NCBI GenBank assembly: GCA_026708325.1
Contig: JAPOVC010000022.1
Location: forward strand, 1-64,000
DNA length: 64,000 nucleotides
Direction of reading: 5' to 3'
Source of the DNA: Anaerolineaceae bacterium
GTDB taxonomy: Bacteria > Chloroflexota > Anaerolineae > Aggregatilineales > Phototrophicaceae
Of the stretch, positions 16,303-25,441 are shown piece by piece (positions within the stretch are counted from its first letter, which is position 1; every line of letters begins with the position of its first letter). A program made the position numbers and the translations under genes. Below the pieces are notes generated by a model. That model worked only from the letters and a program-made list of their open reading frames with translations. It did no database searches and was not told the origin of the DNA.

Positions 16303-17565
16303 CTACAGAATCGGCGTCGCCTGGAATTCTCCATCGTGATAGCGCCCCAGCCTGGCCGAAGTGATTTCATTGGAAAGCGGCCGGGGATGAATGGCTCGGA
16401 CGCGCATCCACGTATCAGTATACCCGACGTTAACGAAGCCTTCCGGCGTCGCCCCGGCTATCTGTTCCCACAACACTTCCTGCGTCTGCCCTTCGATTTC
16501 GCGCGCATAGTCCCTGGCCAGCGATTCGCCCAGCCGGCGCAGCCCGGCACTGCGTTCCCTTTTGGTGCTTTCCGGGACCTGCCGGCGCATACGGGTAGCC
16601 GGCGTGCCCGGGCGCGGACTGAAGCGAAAGACATGCAAACCGGCAAGGACCTGCCTGGCGATGAAGTCCCTGCTGATCTCATATTCATGCTTGTCCTCGC
16701 CGGGAAACCCGACCATGACATCGGTGGTGACGCGCAGGTGGGGAACGCGCGCGCGGAAATCACGCAGAAGCGTGCTGAATTCCTTCGGGCTGCAGCGCCG
16801 GCGCATTCGCCTGAGCGTGGCGGCGCAACCGCTCTGAAGGGGCAAGTGCAGGTGCCGGCAAAGGCGCGAATCCTGCCACAGGTCAAAGAGATCGGACGAA
16901 AGGTCCCAGGGTTCCAGTGAAGACAGGCGCAGACGGGGGATGTCTGTTTCGGACAAAATGGCACGCAATAACTGCGCCAGCCCCTGCTTCATCCCCAGGT
17001 CGCGGCCGTAACTGCCCAATTGGACACCGCTCAGAACCGCTTCCCTGTAATCAAGCGCATGAAGCTGGCGAATTTCGGCCAGCACCTCTGCCAGCGGTCG
17101 ACTGCGGCCTGGCCCGCGCGCCAGGGTGGTCACGCAGAAGGTACAGGCATGGTCGCAGCCGTCCTGTACCTTGACGAAGGCGCGGGTGCGCATTCCCGGC
17201 CGTTCGGTCAATTTGGCGGCAGCTCCCGGAGTCGCGGCGTCAGGCAAATCGACAATGCTTTCCTTTTCCATGTTGCCAACAACCCGTCGCACGTTGGGCA
17301 GGGACTGCAATTCCTGCGGAGCCAGCTGGGCGTGGCAACCCGTCACGGTGATGCGGGCAGTGGGGGCCCGTCGCCCCAGTTCCCGCACCAGGGCCCGACT
17401 GTCGGCGCCGGCTTCGCGGGTCACACTGCAGGTGTTGACGACGATCTCGCCGGCGTGCTTCGGATCTCCTGTCAGTTCATGGCCCCGTTGCAGAAAATTG
17501 CGCCCCAGAGCATCCATTTCCGCCTGATTGAGGCGGCAGCCCAGACTTCGCAGGTGGACCTTCAT
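16303..17565 (-). CDS. mtaB: tRNA N6-threonylcarbamoyladenosine methylthiotransferase MtaB
   Basis: 420-residue radical-SAM methylthiotransferase converting t6A37 to ms2t6A37 in ANN-decoding tRNAs. The N-terminal UPF0004 domain starts with SLGCRLNQAEMD, the variant distinguishing MtaB from MiaB/RimO, with further cluster cysteines in VVNTCSVT and VTGCHAQ. The radical-SAM motif CDHACTFC lies near residue 135-145, and the C-terminal TRAM region is present. Its ATG overlaps the stop of the upstream secreted-protein gene as ATGA. Confidence 0.93.
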   Translation of the reverse strand: MKVHLRSLGCRLNQAEMDALGRNFLQRGHELTGDPKHAGEIVVNTCSVTREAGADSRALVRELGRRAPTARITVTGCHAQLAPQELQSLPNVRRVVGNMEKESIVDLPDAATPGAAAKLTERPGMRTRAFVKVQDGCDHACTFCVTTLARGPGRSRPLAEVLAEIRQLHALDYREAVLSGVQLGSYGRDLGMKQGLAQLLRAILSETDIPRLRLSSLEPWDLSSDLFDLWQDSRLCRHLHLPLQSGCAATLRRMRRRCSPKEFSTLLRDFRARVPHLRVTTDVMVGFPGEDKHEYEISRDFIARQVLAGLHVFRFSPRPGTPATRMRRQVPESTKRERSAGLRRLGESLARDYAREIEGQTQEVLWEQIAGATPEGFVNVGYTDTWMRVRAIHPRPLSNEITSARLGRYHDGEFQATPIL

Positions 17566-18362
17566 GCCGCCTCTGCTCCCTTCGCTGGCATGCGCAGCAG
17601 CAAATTGTCGAAGGCCAGCAGGACACCGGCCTCATTCATGGATTGCGCTGCCAGTGCGATTCGCCCTTTCAGGAGTACGTCATCTCTCACAGTGCTGCGC
17701 ATCTGCCCGCCCAGACATTCCCCGGCAACCCAGGTGCTGCTGTCGGACGGGCTGTCAGGTATACAAAACTCCAGTTGCCGGTCATTGATGAAGAACTCCA
17801 GTTCCGTGCCCCTGGCGCGAATATTCAGTCGGTTGCTCATGCCAATGCCCTGGAGAATGAAGGGTGAAGGTATCCAGGTACTGAGCACCTGCTGACGGCC
17901 AGAAAGTGTGCGCAGCAGTTGATAGTAACCGTCGCTGCTGGCGTGGAACAGATAGTAACTGATCCCCGCCCCGCCGGTGGCAGGCAATCCGAAGGCTTCG
18001 GCGAGGGGAAAGGAGCGCGGTTGCTGCAATCGAAAGAGCACGCCAAATCCGTTGTCCAGCGGACCGTCCAGCGCTCGGGTCTCTACTTCCAGTTCAAAAT
18101 CAGCCAGTTCGGGACCGGCTGCCGCATACACCAGGCGATTTGGCTCGCCCGGCTCAAGTACGAGTAAGCCTTCCTGCAGCCTGGCCGAACCGCCTCGCAA
18201 AGACAAACCCACACTGGCATCCGGTAACGTGAAATCCGCCGCGTAAAGCAATGTCCCCGCAGCGCCATCGGCAACGAATTGCAGGTTGGCTGCAAGACGT
18301 GAGGTCTCGGTCAGGGCCGCCAGCGCTGTCAGCAGGGCCAGGAAAAGCAGGGGCCGGCGCAA
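17562..18362 (-). CDS. secreted concanavalin-like (LamG/DUF1080-type) protein
   Basis: 266 residues with a signal peptide ([19 protein letters not shown]). The body looks like an all-beta jelly-roll of the LamG or DUF1080 type: alternating strands such as [37 protein letters not shown] and [17 protein letters not shown]. Two cysteines near the C-terminus (FCIPD, GECLGG) may pair. Start is TTG with GAGG seven bases upstream. It is translationally coupled to mtaB and divergent from lipA. Carbohydrate binding is the likeliest role but is inferred from fold pattern only. Confidence 0.7.
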   Translation of the reverse strand: MRRPLLFLALLTALAALTETSRLAANLQFVADGAAGTLLYAADFTLPDASVGLSLRGGSARLQEGLLVLEPGEPNRLVYAAAGPELADFELEVETRALDGPLDNGFGVLFRLQQPRSFPLAEAFGLPATGGAGISYYLFHASSDGYYQLLRTLSGRQQVLSTWIPSPFILQGIGMSNRLNIRARGTELEFFINDRQLEFCIPDSPSDSSTWVAGECLGGQMRSTVRDDVLLKGRIALAAQSMNEAGVLLAFDNLLLRMPAKGAEAA

Positions 18363-18441
18363 GTCTGTGCCTCGGTGATCATGGAGCGTTCAGTCTGGCA
18401 CGGGGCTCCTGCGCCCGCAATGGAAAACGTGGGCGACATAC

Positions 18442-18469
18442 TGGACAAGCTCGGCCGCGCCCCTATAAT
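18442..18469 (+). promoter_or_regulatory. lipA promoter
   Basis: -35 TGGACA (18442-18447), 16-bp spacer, -10 TATAAT (18464-18469). Transcription would begin near 18476, about 20 bases before the GTG start at 18497. Confidence 0.7.
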
Positions 18470-18496
18470 CGAAAGGCAGACGCAGGGAGTACAATC

Positions 18497-19471
18497 GTGG
18501 CTGATCTGATGAACCCGGACGGTATTCCCGTCGTGGGCCCAAACGGGGACGGCAACTGGACGCCGGACCCCGCGCATCCACGCCGGCGCCCGCCCTGGAT
18601 CAAGGTGCGCGCACCCTCAGGCGCCACTTACGAACACGTCCGCGGGCTGATGCGGTCCAAAACCCTGCACACGGTCTGCGAGGAAGCGCAGTGCCCCAAC
18701 ATTGGCGAGTGTTGGGGCAAGGGCACGGCCACCTTCCTCATGATGGGAGATACCTGCACCCGTTCCTGCGGTTTCTGCGACATCAAAACCGGGCGTCCGG
18801 CGCCCCTTGACTGGGCCGAACCCAACCGCGTGGCGGAGGCCGTGCGCGCCATGGGCCTTGAGCACGTGGTCATCACCAGCGTCAATCGTGACGAACGGCC
18901 GGATGGCGGCGCGCCGATTTTCGCCATGGTGATCCGTCGTATCCGGCAGTTGCAGCCCGGTTGCAGCATCGAGGTGCTGATTCCTGACTTCAAGGGCGAC
19001 GAAGCCGCGCTGCGAACCGTCCTGGACGCGCAACCCGAGATCCTCAACCACAACGTGGAAACGGTCCCGCGCCTCTTTCGCATCGTGCAACCGCAGGACC
19101 GCTATGAATGGGCCATGGCCACCTTGCGCAACGCCCGGCGACTGGACCCCCGGGTATTGACCAAGAGCGGAATCATGGTTGGCCTGGGCGAGAAAATGGA
19201 CGAACTGCTAAAAACGATGCGGGACCTGCGCGACTGCGACGTCGACATTTTGACGGTCGGCCAGTATTTGCAGCCGAGCCGGGTGCATTTGCCTGTAGAG
19301 CGCTTCTACGAACCGAAAGAGTTCGATTTCATTCGCGAGGAAGGCCTGGCGATGGGCTTTCGCTGGGTGGAAAGCGGACCGCTGGTCCGCAGCAGCTACC
19401 GCGCCGGCGAACAGGTGCGCGCGCTGTCACAACGACAGGAGTTCCGTTTGCGGGTTACGCCTACCCGGTAA
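18497..19471 (+). CDS. lipA: lipoyl synthase
   Basis: 324-residue radical-SAM enzyme inserting two sulfurs into protein-bound octanoyl groups. The auxiliary 4Fe-4S cluster motif [12 protein letters not shown] and the radical-SAM motif CTRSCGFC are both complete, and the C-terminal RSSYRAG supplies the conserved serine ligand. GTG at 18497 is chosen because GGGAG lies seven bases upstream and a strong promoter lies just before it; a longer in-frame extension upstream has no homology. lipB is not in the window. Confidence 0.96.
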   Translation: MADLMNPDGIPVVGPNGDGNWTPDPAHPRRRPPWIKVRAPSGATYEHVRGLMRSKTLHTVCEEAQCPNIGECWGKGTATFLMMGDTCTRSCGFCDIKTGRPAPLDWAEPNRVAEAVRAMGLEHVVITSVNRDERPDGGAPIFAMVIRRIRQLQPGCSIEVLIPDFKGDEAALRTVLDAQPEILNHNVETVPRLFRIVQPQDRYEWAMATLRNARRLDPRVLTKSGIMVGLGEKMDELLKTMRDLRDCDVDILTVGQYLQPSRVHLPVERFYEPKEFDFIREEGLAMGFRWVESGPLVRSSYRAGEQVRALSQRQEFRLRVTPTR

Positions 19472-19502
19472 GTGTCAACATCGGCTGTTCACTGGCCGGG
19501 CG

Positions 19503-19530
19503 TTCACAATCGCGATTCCTGTGCTATACT
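19503..19530 (+). promoter_or_regulatory. extended -10 promoter of the sigma-70 gene
   Basis: -35 TTCACA (19503-19508), 16-bp spacer, extended -10 TGcTATACT ending at 19530. A small GCCGG/CCGGC hairpin follows in the ~78-base leader before GTG 19615. Confidence 0.65.
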
Positions 19531-19614
19531 GTTGCCGGGCTTTGCCGGCAGCGGTCGCCGGGAGGGCGTCTGGCTACAGGTGACTACACAACACGTCAGG
19601 GGACCGGCAGCTAC

Positions 19615-20772
19615 GTGCTAAAGGAATTGCTTTCGCGCGCTGAACAGCGCGGATTCTTGACACTTGACGACATTATTGAACTGACCGACGAAGACGAAAA
19701 CGCCTCGGTACTCGCTGCAATTCACACCGAACTGGAAGAACTGGGCATCGAAGTCCGGCAGGAAGAGGAAAACCATCGCAGCCTGCTCGGCAGGAGCCGG
19801 GAGACCCTGGCGACAGAAAATAATGACGCCGATATAGGCGACATCAACGCTGTTTCCGCCGACGATCCCGTCGGCCTTTATTTTCGCCAGATGGCCCAGG
19901 AACCCCTGCTGACGGCCCAGGATGAAATCGATCTCGCCAAGCGCATTGAGGATGGCCGCAACGCCCGTGGCAATTTGAATGACCCTTTTTCAGGCTCACA
20001 CTTGAATGATATTGAGTTGGCGAGGCTTGAGCGGCTGGAAATAGATGGCCAGGAAGCCCGCGAGCACCTTGGCCGGGCCAATACCCGCCTGGTCGTCAGC
20101 ATCGCCAAACGTTACATGAACCAGGGCCTGCCCTTCCCCGATCTTATACAAGAAGGCAACGTAGGCCTGATGCGCGCCGTCGACAAGTACGATTACAAGC
20201 GCGGCAACCGCTTCAGCACCTACGCCACCTGGTGGATCCGGCAGGCCATCACGCGCGCCCTCGCCCAGAAGACGCGCACCATTCGCATCCCGCTGCACAT
20301 GACCGAACGAATCCGCCAGATGTATCGCGCGGCCCAGTCACTGGAGCAAAAGCTGGGACGTCGCCCCACGCCCGAGGAGATCGCCCTGGAGATGGACCTG
20401 CCGGCCGAAATCGTATGTCGCATGATGGATGCCAGCCAGCATGCCATCGCCCTTGAGCGACCGGTCGGCGAGGATGGCGACAGTGAATTTGGCGATTTCA
20501 TTGAGGACCAGGATTCACCGAGCCCGGTCGAGGTGGCGACGCGCAATCTGCTGCAGGAGACGATCGAGGAAGTGTTGGCCGAGTTGACCCCTCGCCAAAA
20601 CCAGATCCTGCGCATGCGTTTCGGCCTGGGCGATGGCGAACCCCACACTCTGGAGGAAATCGCCAGCAAGTTCGGCCTGAGTCGCGAACGCATTCGCCAG
20701 TTGGAAAAGGAAGCGCTGCGCCGGCTGCGCCATCCGCGTCTGGCCCACAATCTTCGCGACTATCTGGGCTGA
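19615..20772 (+). CDS. RNA polymerase primary-type sigma-70 factor
   Basis: About 385 residues. Region 1.1-like N-terminus (RAEQRGFLTLDDIIEL), region 1.2 (DPVGLYFRQMAQEPLLT), region 2 with NTRLVVSIAKRYMNQGL and FSTYATWWIRQAITRAL, region 3 (RPTPEEIALEMDLP), and region 4 with LTPRQNQILRMRFGL and SRERIRQLEKEALRRLR. Completeness and the WWIRQAI core place it with RpoD/SigA or close group 2 factors. The GTG at 19615 (MLKELLSRAEQRGF) has GGGGA about 11 bases upstream; an in-frame extension toward 19108 lies inside lipA and is rejected. Confidence 0.92.
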   Translation: MLKELLSRAEQRGFLTLDDIIELTDEDENASVLAAIHTELEELGIEVRQEEENHRSLLGRSRETLATENNDADIGDINAVSADDPVGLYFRQMAQEPLLTAQDEIDLAKRIEDGRNARGNLNDPFSGSHLNDIELARLERLEIDGQEAREHLGRANTRLVVSIAKRYMNQGLPFPDLIQEGNVGLMRAVDKYDYKRGNRFSTYATWWIRQAITRALAQKTRTIRIPLHMTERIRQMYRAAQSLEQKLGRRPTPEEIALEMDLPAEIVCRMMDASQHAIALERPVGEDGDSEFGDFIEDQDSPSPVEVATRNLLQETIEEVLAELTPRQNQILRMRFGLGDGEPHTLEEIASKFGLSRERIRQLEKEALRRLRHPRLAHNLRDYLG

Positions 20773-20883
20773 TTCAGCGTAGAATAATCATGCGCCGCCC
20801 TGCACTGGTGCAAAGCGACCCGTTGTGCCAGGTTTCGGCCGGAACGCAGTGAAAGCATTTGAATACAGGCAGGGAGTGACCAC

Positions 20884-21837
20884 ATGAGCGAAAACAATGT
20901 CCGTTACGCCTGGTTTGACGGGGCCGTCGTGCCCATGGAACAGGCCAAAATCAGCGTTCACAACCAGGCCCTGCAGTACGGCACCAGCGTCTTCGCCGGG
21001 ATGCGCGCCTACTGGAATGCGGAACGGGAGCAACTTTACCTGTTTCGTCCATTCGACCATTTCGAGCGTTTGTTGCAGTCCGCCGCCTTGCTGCGTCTCG
21101 ACCTGAACTATACGCCGGCCCAATTGCTGCAAAGCCTGATTGAGTTGTTGCAGGCCGAGGGCGTGGACTGCAATTGCTACATCCGTCCACTGGTGTATGC
21201 GGCCAATGAGTCGCTCGGTGTGCATTTGCTGGACTCGCGGCCGGAGTTGGCCATTACGCTGATGCCCCTGCGGGACGGCGGATTCGTCAGCAAGGCCGGT
21301 GGTATGCACGTCTGCATTTCGGCCTGGCGCCGCGTTGAGGACAACGCCATTCCGGCGCGCGGCAAAATTGCGGGCTCCTACGCCAATTCGCTCATGATCC
21401 GTTCGGACGCCATGCTTGCCGGTTATGACGACGCCATCGTTCTCAACAATGACGGGCACATCGCAGAGTGCAGCGTCGCCAATCTGTTTCTCGTGAGAAA
21501 GGGCGTCGCCATCACCCCGCCGGTCACGGCCGACGTTCTCGAAGGCATCGTCCGGCGTTCCCTGATCCATTTGTTGCAGGAAGAACTCAATGTCGAGGTC
21601 CAGGAACGCGCTGTCGACCGCACCGAGGCCTATCTGGCTGACGAAATGTTCATGTGCGGCACCGGCGCGGAGATCACACCCATCACAAGGGTCGAACATC
21701 GTCCGGTCGGCGATGGCGAAATCGGACCCCTGACTTCCCGCCTGAGCCAACGCTTTCTGGACATTGTCTACGGACGCGACAGTGGCTACATGGACTGGCT
21801 TGAGCCCGTATTTGCCCTGCAGCGGGCAGTCGGTTGA
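20884..21837 (+). CDS. ilvE: branched-chain amino acid aminotransferase
   Basis: 317-residue fold-type IV PLP aminotransferase for Val/Leu/Ile and their 2-oxo acids. Family marks are YGTSVFAGMRAYW, the PLP lysine in ARGKIAGSYANS, EC-SVANLF and GTGAEITPI. Length and motifs match bacterial IlvE. AGGGAG lies seven bases before the ATG. The downstream ABC ATPase gene begins five bases after the stop. Confidence 0.94.
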   Translation: MSENNVRYAWFDGAVVPMEQAKISVHNQALQYGTSVFAGMRAYWNAEREQLYLFRPFDHFERLLQSAALLRLDLNYTPAQLLQSLIELLQAEGVDCNCYIRPLVYAANESLGVHLLDSRPELAITLMPLRDGGFVSKAGGMHVCISAWRRVEDNAIPARGKIAGSYANSLMIRSDAMLAGYDDAIVLNNDGHIAECSVANLFLVRKGVAITPPVTADVLEGIVRRSLIHLLQEELNVEVQERAVDRTEAYLADEMFMCGTGAEITPITRVEHRPVGDGEIGPLTSRLSQRFLDIVYGRDSGYMDWLEPVFALQRAVG

Positions 21838-21842
21838 CAGCG

Positions 21843-22571
21843 ATGACCATAAACACAGTCGCCCCGCCCCGCGCCGTCATCCGCGTGCGCAATCTGTCGC
21901 GCGAATTGCGTTTGGGAAAGGTCCGTGTGCACGCCTTGCGTGACGTCAACCTGGAAATCTTCGCCGGCGAGATGGTGAGTATTGTCGGGCCATCCGGCAG
22001 CGGCAAGAGCACCTTGCTGGGGCTGATCGGCGGCCTGGATTCGCCCAGCAGCGGCAGCGTCGAAATAGACGGCGTTGACATCTCGAACATGAACGAGGAC
22101 CAGCTCACCACCATCCGTAACGAAAAGATCGGCTTTATCTTCCAGTTCTTCAACCTGATCCCCACGCTCACCGCCCGGGAAAACGTGGCCCTCCCGGTCC
22201 AGTTCGCGAACAAGCCGAAATACAGGCCCGACCGCCGCGCCCGCGAGTTGCTGGAGCAGCTGGGTCTGGGCGACCGCATGCACCACCGTCCGGCCGAACT
22301 CTCTGGCGGGGAGCAACAGCGCGTCGCCATCGCCCGCGCCCTGGCCAACGACCCGCCCCTGTTGCTGGCTGACGAGCCGACCGGCAACCTGGATACGGCG
22401 TCGGGACAGGTCGTGCTCGAATCGCTGCGTGACGTGCAACGCGAAGCCGGCACCACGGTCGTGCTGGTAACGCACGATCCGGAGCTGGCGGAAATCACGG
22501 ACCGTCAACTGACCCTGGTTGACGGCCGGCTGCTCGGCGAGGCGCTGGAGGCGCAGCATGAACCCGCCTGA
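21843..22571 (+). CDS. LolD/MacB-type ABC transporter ATP-binding protein (orphan)
   Basis: 242 residues with Walker A GPSGSGKST, Q-loop FIFQFFNLIPTLTARENV, signature LSGGEQQ, Walker B LLLADEPTG and switch histidine in VTHD. The Q-loop and signature match the LolD/MacB/FtsE-like class that drives FtsX-fold permeases. No such permease is present beside it; neighbours are ilvE and a phosphoribosyltransferase. ATG 21843 is chosen over a TTG overlapping the ilvE stop. The partner must be encoded elsewhere, or the protein works outside transport. Confidence 0.9.
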   Translation: MTINTVAPPRAVIRVRNLSRELRLGKVRVHALRDVNLEIFAGEMVSIVGPSGSGKSTLLGLIGGLDSPSSGSVEIDGVDISNMNEDQLTTIRNEKIGFIFQFFNLIPTLTARENVALPVQFANKPKYRPDRRARELLEQLGLGDRMHHRPAELSGGEQQRVAIARALANDPPLLLADEPTGNLDTASGQVVLESLRDVQREAGTTVVLVTHDPELAEITDRQLTLVDGRLLGEALEAQHEPA

Positions 22572-23121
22572 GTTGCCCGCCACCTGGCCCGTCACCATCG
22601 CCGGCATGAAACGGGACCTGCCTCTGTTTGAAATTAGCCCGGGTGTGCGCATTGCCATTCTCAACATTCTGGGAGACAGCGAACTGGTGCAGGCGGCCAG
22701 CGCAGCCCTTGCCGGCAAACTGGGTGATTTCAACGCCGATGTGCTGGTGTCGCCCGAGGCCAAGGCAATCCCCCTGGCCCATGCCCTGTCGATCGACATG
22801 CAATTGCCCTATGTCGTGCTGAGAAAGTCGCTCAAGCCCTACATGGGTGACGCCCTGGCTTCCGAGACCCTGAGCATAACGACCGGTCAACCGCAAATGC
22901 TTTACCTTGACGAAAGAGACCGCGAACTTGTCCTGGGCAAACGGGTGATCCTGCTGGATGACGTTATTTCCACTGGCAGCACGCTGCAGGGCCTGCGGCT
23001 GATCATGCGCAAGGCGGGCGCCGAGGTTGTCACGGAAGCCGCCATCCTCACCGAGGGCGACCGCGCGAAATGGACCAATATTGTCGCGCTTGGCCATCTC
23101 CCCGTCTGGGTGGACGACTAG
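22558..23121 (+). CDS. adenine phosphoribosyltransferase-like PRTase
   Basis: 187-residue type I phosphoribosyltransferase. The PRPP-binding motif is VILLDDVISTGSTLQG, preceded by the flexible-loop region ITTGQPQMLYLDERD and the substrate-side stretch VLVSPEAKAIPLAHAL, as in adenine PRTases that salvage adenine to AMP. Xanthine PRTase-like use cannot be excluded. ATG 22558 has GGAGG six bases upstream and overlaps the end of the ABC ATPase gene, giving an ilvE-ATPase-PRTase operon. Confidence 0.85.
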   Translation: MNPPELPATWPVTIAGMKRDLPLFEISPGVRIAILNILGDSELVQAASAALAGKLGDFNADVLVSPEAKAIPLAHALSIDMQLPYVVLRKSLKPYMGDALASETLSITTGQPQMLYLDERDRELVLGKRVILLDDVISTGSTLQGLRLIMRKAGAEVVTEAAILTEGDRAKWTNIVALGHLPVWVDD

Positions 23122-23128
23122 GTCCGTT

Positions 23129-23896
23129 TCACCCGGACTCCAGTTTCTCCAGCACCAGAAAATGCGACAGGCCCCAGGCGTCCAGCGGGCCGCCCTCAAG
23201 ACTCTGCAAGAGGTCCCGCATGGCGAGAGCCGGCCCGCCAAAACGCGCGACCAGATTGTCATAGCCCCCGTATATACGGCGCATTTCCACTAGCCGGACC
23301 GGACAACCTGCGAGAAGTTTGAGCAGGCCTCGCCGCGTATAGACGCGCACGTGCGGTGCGAGACGATTGCGCGCGACGTCCGGCAGCCAGTTGATCAGGG
23401 GCGTGTTGCCGAAATGATATTGACCTCGCCAAAAGTGCCCGTGCGTTTCGAATGGGTACCATCGGTTGGGGCAGAAAATGACGGCGCGGCCGCCCGGCTT
23501 CAGAACCCGTATCATTTCCCGCAGGGCCTGGCGGTCGTCCTGAACATGCTCCAGCACCTCGTTGGACAGCACCGTATCGAAACGATCGCTGGCATAGGGA
23601 AGCCACTCCGCGGCGGCGACGAGCGCGTGAGGCGTGGACGAGCTGGCCAGCAGCACCCGGTCCGATTCGATGTCAAAGAGTTCCACCCTGGCCGCGTAGC
23701 GTTCCTGAAGTTGCCGGGCGTACATGCCGGTCCCGCCGCCCGCTTCCAGCACCAGCGCCCGCTCAAGGTGGGCATGGCGCGCTATCATCTGCAGACGGCG
23801 TTCCTGGCCGGCACGCCAAACGTAACTGGGTTCTCCTCGCAGGGCCGCCCGTGGGCTTTCGCCGGTTCGCACAACGAATTCTTGCGCCTTAATCAA
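23129..23896 (-). CDS. class I SAM-dependent methyltransferase
   Basis: About 255 residues. Motif I LVLEAGGGTGMYA, acidic post-I strand VELFDIESD, motif II region RFDTVLSNEVLEHVQD and motif III LKPGGRAVIFCPN identify a Methyltransf_11-type fold; the Cys/Pro-rich PNRWYPFETHGHFWRG loop may bind the acceptor. Start is uncertain: TTG at 23896, GTG at 23872 or ATG at 23788. The longer version keeps the common lead-in SYVWRAGQERRLQMI. A much longer antisense frame continues to 25267 but only shadows the binding-protein gene. Converges with the PRTase gene with a 7-base gap. Substrate unknown. Confidence 0.8.
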   Translation of the reverse strand: MIKAQEFVVRTGESPRAALRGEPSYVWRAGQERRLQMIARHAHLERALVLEAGGGTGMYARQLQERYAARVELFDIESDRVLLASSSTPHALVAAAEWLPYASDRFDTVLSNEVLEHVQDDRQALREMIRVLKPGGRAVIFCPNRWYPFETHGHFWRGQYHFGNTPLINWLPDVARNRLAPHVRVYTRRGLLKLLAGCPVRLVEMRRIYGGYDNLVARFGGPALAMRDLLQSLEGGPLDAWGLSHFLVLEKLESG

Positions 23897-24004
23897 AAAC
23901 GCGTCAGGATTGCAGTCTAACGGGACACGTGGAAGGCCGGCAAGCGGTGACACTGTTTCTGGCCCCCTGGTTCCCGAAATCGAAACTGGACAGGAGGTCC
24001 CGCA

Positions 24005-25369
24005 ATGCTTCACAAGGCAAGACTGCTGATTTTCATACTCGTGCTCATGCTTGGCACCGGTTTGGCGGCGCAGGACATGGGCGAGCCGCAATACGCCGGG
24101 CTCGACATGGACCTGAGCGGCGTCAACATTCGCATGGCCAACATCGGCGGCGGTACCTATGAGGTCATGTATGAATCGATTTCCGTCTTTGAAGAGGCCA
24201 CCGGCGCCACCGTGGAAATCGTGGCCCTGCTGGACGGCTTCGCCATTGACCAAAAGTTGAAGGTGGACTTCGCCACTGGCGCCGCGGACTACGACGTCGC
24301 ATGGGACCACACAAGTTTCATGGCCCAGTACACCGACTTCCTGCTGCCGCTGAACGACTTCTTCAGCGAGGAAGAACTGGCGGCCTTCAGCCCGGCAATC
24401 ATGGATGCGGCTACAGTCGACGGCAATCTGTATCTCATCCCGCGCCATGCCGACATCAGTCCCATTCACTACCGTCTGGATCTCTACGAAAGTGAAGAGA
24501 TTGCCGCGGAGTATCTGGCCGCCACGGGTGAAGAGCTGACCGTGCCGACGACCCTGGAACAGATCGACCGTCAGGCGCGCTTTTTCGTCGAGAACGGTCA
24601 CAGCACCTTCGGCTACACCCTCGCCGGCCGCGAGGAAGCCCTTACGGGCCGCTTCTACGAAATGCACTTTGCCAGCGGTGGTTCGCTCTTCAACGAGAAC
24701 TGGGAACCGACCTTCAATGACGACATCGGCGTGGCCGTCGCCGAACTGCTGCGTGGCTGGTACATGGACAGCATCATCCCGGTCGACACCACCGACCTGC
24801 TCTGGGACGGCGTGGCCGCGTATTTCTGCAACGGCGACACGGCCATCAAACTCGAGTGGTACGGCTGGTACGCCTACTTCCAGAGTCCCGACAATTGTGC
24901 CATCAACCACAACTTTGGCCTGGCTCGCGGCTTCACCGGTCTGAGCGTCGGTGGCGATGCCGTTCGTCCCTCGGGCTGGGCCGGCGCCCATGCCTTCTCC
25001 ATTCCGGCAACCGCGCCGAACCCCGAGGCCGGAGCCCAGCTCATCAAGTTCCTCTCTTCGGAGCGCGTGGCCTACGAGGAAGCCCAGCTGGGATATCTGC
25101 CGGTGCGCAATGACGTCTGGACGCGAATCATCGACGACGCCGCCATGGCCGAGAATCCCCTTGACCGCGAGCGCCTGGTGCTCGCCCAACTGCAGGTGTC
25201 CGAAGATTTCAAGACTCCACCGCTGATCGCCGAGTGGATTCCATTCTCCAACATCTTCTACCCGCACATGCAGGCGATCCTGCTCGGTGACGTCAGCGCC
25301 CAGGATGGTCTGGACCAGGCTGCTGCCGAAACCCGGGAAATGATGGCGGACGCCGGTTACTACGGCTAG
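24005..25369 (+). CDS. sugar ABC transporter substrate-binding protein
   Basis: 454-residue extracytoplasmic solute-binding protein of family 1 (MalE/UgpB type). Signal peptide MLHKARLLIFILVLMLGTGLAAQ, then the alternating lobes with DYDVAWDHTSFMAQYTDFLLPLNDF and GWAGAHAFSIPATAPN, where aromatic residues often stack on sugars. No lipobox cysteine is present. AGGAGG lies seven bases before the ATG. Two permease genes follow, separated by a strong hairpin. The neighbouring catabolic operon suggests a deoxysugar or its glycoside. Confidence 0.92.
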   Translation: MLHKARLLIFILVLMLGTGLAAQDMGEPQYAGLDMDLSGVNIRMANIGGGTYEVMYESISVFEEATGATVEIVALLDGFAIDQKLKVDFATGAADYDVAWDHTSFMAQYTDFLLPLNDFFSEEELAAFSPAIMDAATVDGNLYLIPRHADISPIHYRLDLYESEEIAAEYLAATGEELTVPTTLEQIDRQARFFVENGHSTFGYTLAGREEALTGRFYEMHFASGGSLFNENWEPTFNDDIGVAVAELLRGWYMDSIIPVDTTDLLWDGVAAYFCNGDTAIKLEWYGWYAYFQSPDNCAINHNFGLARGFTGLSVGGDAVRPSGWAGAHAFSIPATAPNPEAGAQLIKFLSSERVAYEEAQLGYLPVRNDVWTRIIDDAAMAENPLDRERLVLAQLQVSEDFKTPPLIAEWIPFSNIFYPHMQAILLGDVSAQDGLDQAAAETREMMADAGYYG

Positions 25370-25381
25370 TTCGTCATTCTG

Positions 25382-25418
25382 CGGCTCTGGTCAGGTGAAT
25401 TCCTGGCCAGAGCCGTTT
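25382..25418 (+). terminator. hairpin between binding-protein and permease genes
   Basis: 14-bp stem (25382-25395 with 25402-25415, one T-G pair) and a 6-base loop, followed by TTT. Such structures commonly protect or partially terminate the binding-protein transcript so that it outnumbers the permeases. Confidence 0.75.
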
Positions 25419-25441
25419 CGCCTCAGGATCCCGGCGAGCCA

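Noticed and set aside
18251-18496. Upstream in-frame extension of lipA
   Set aside because: It overlaps the divergent secreted-protein gene and the lipA promoter, and shows no LipA homology; GTG 18497 has a good ribosome-binding site.
19108-19614. Upstream extension of the sigma-70 frame
   Set aside because: It lies inside lipA and past the strong extended -10 promoter at 19503-19530.
23897-25267. Long minus-strand extension of the methyltransferase frame through the binding-protein gene
   Set aside because: Only the part up to about 23896 looks like a methyltransferase; the rest is antisense to a clear binding protein with a signal peptide and strong ribosome-binding site.
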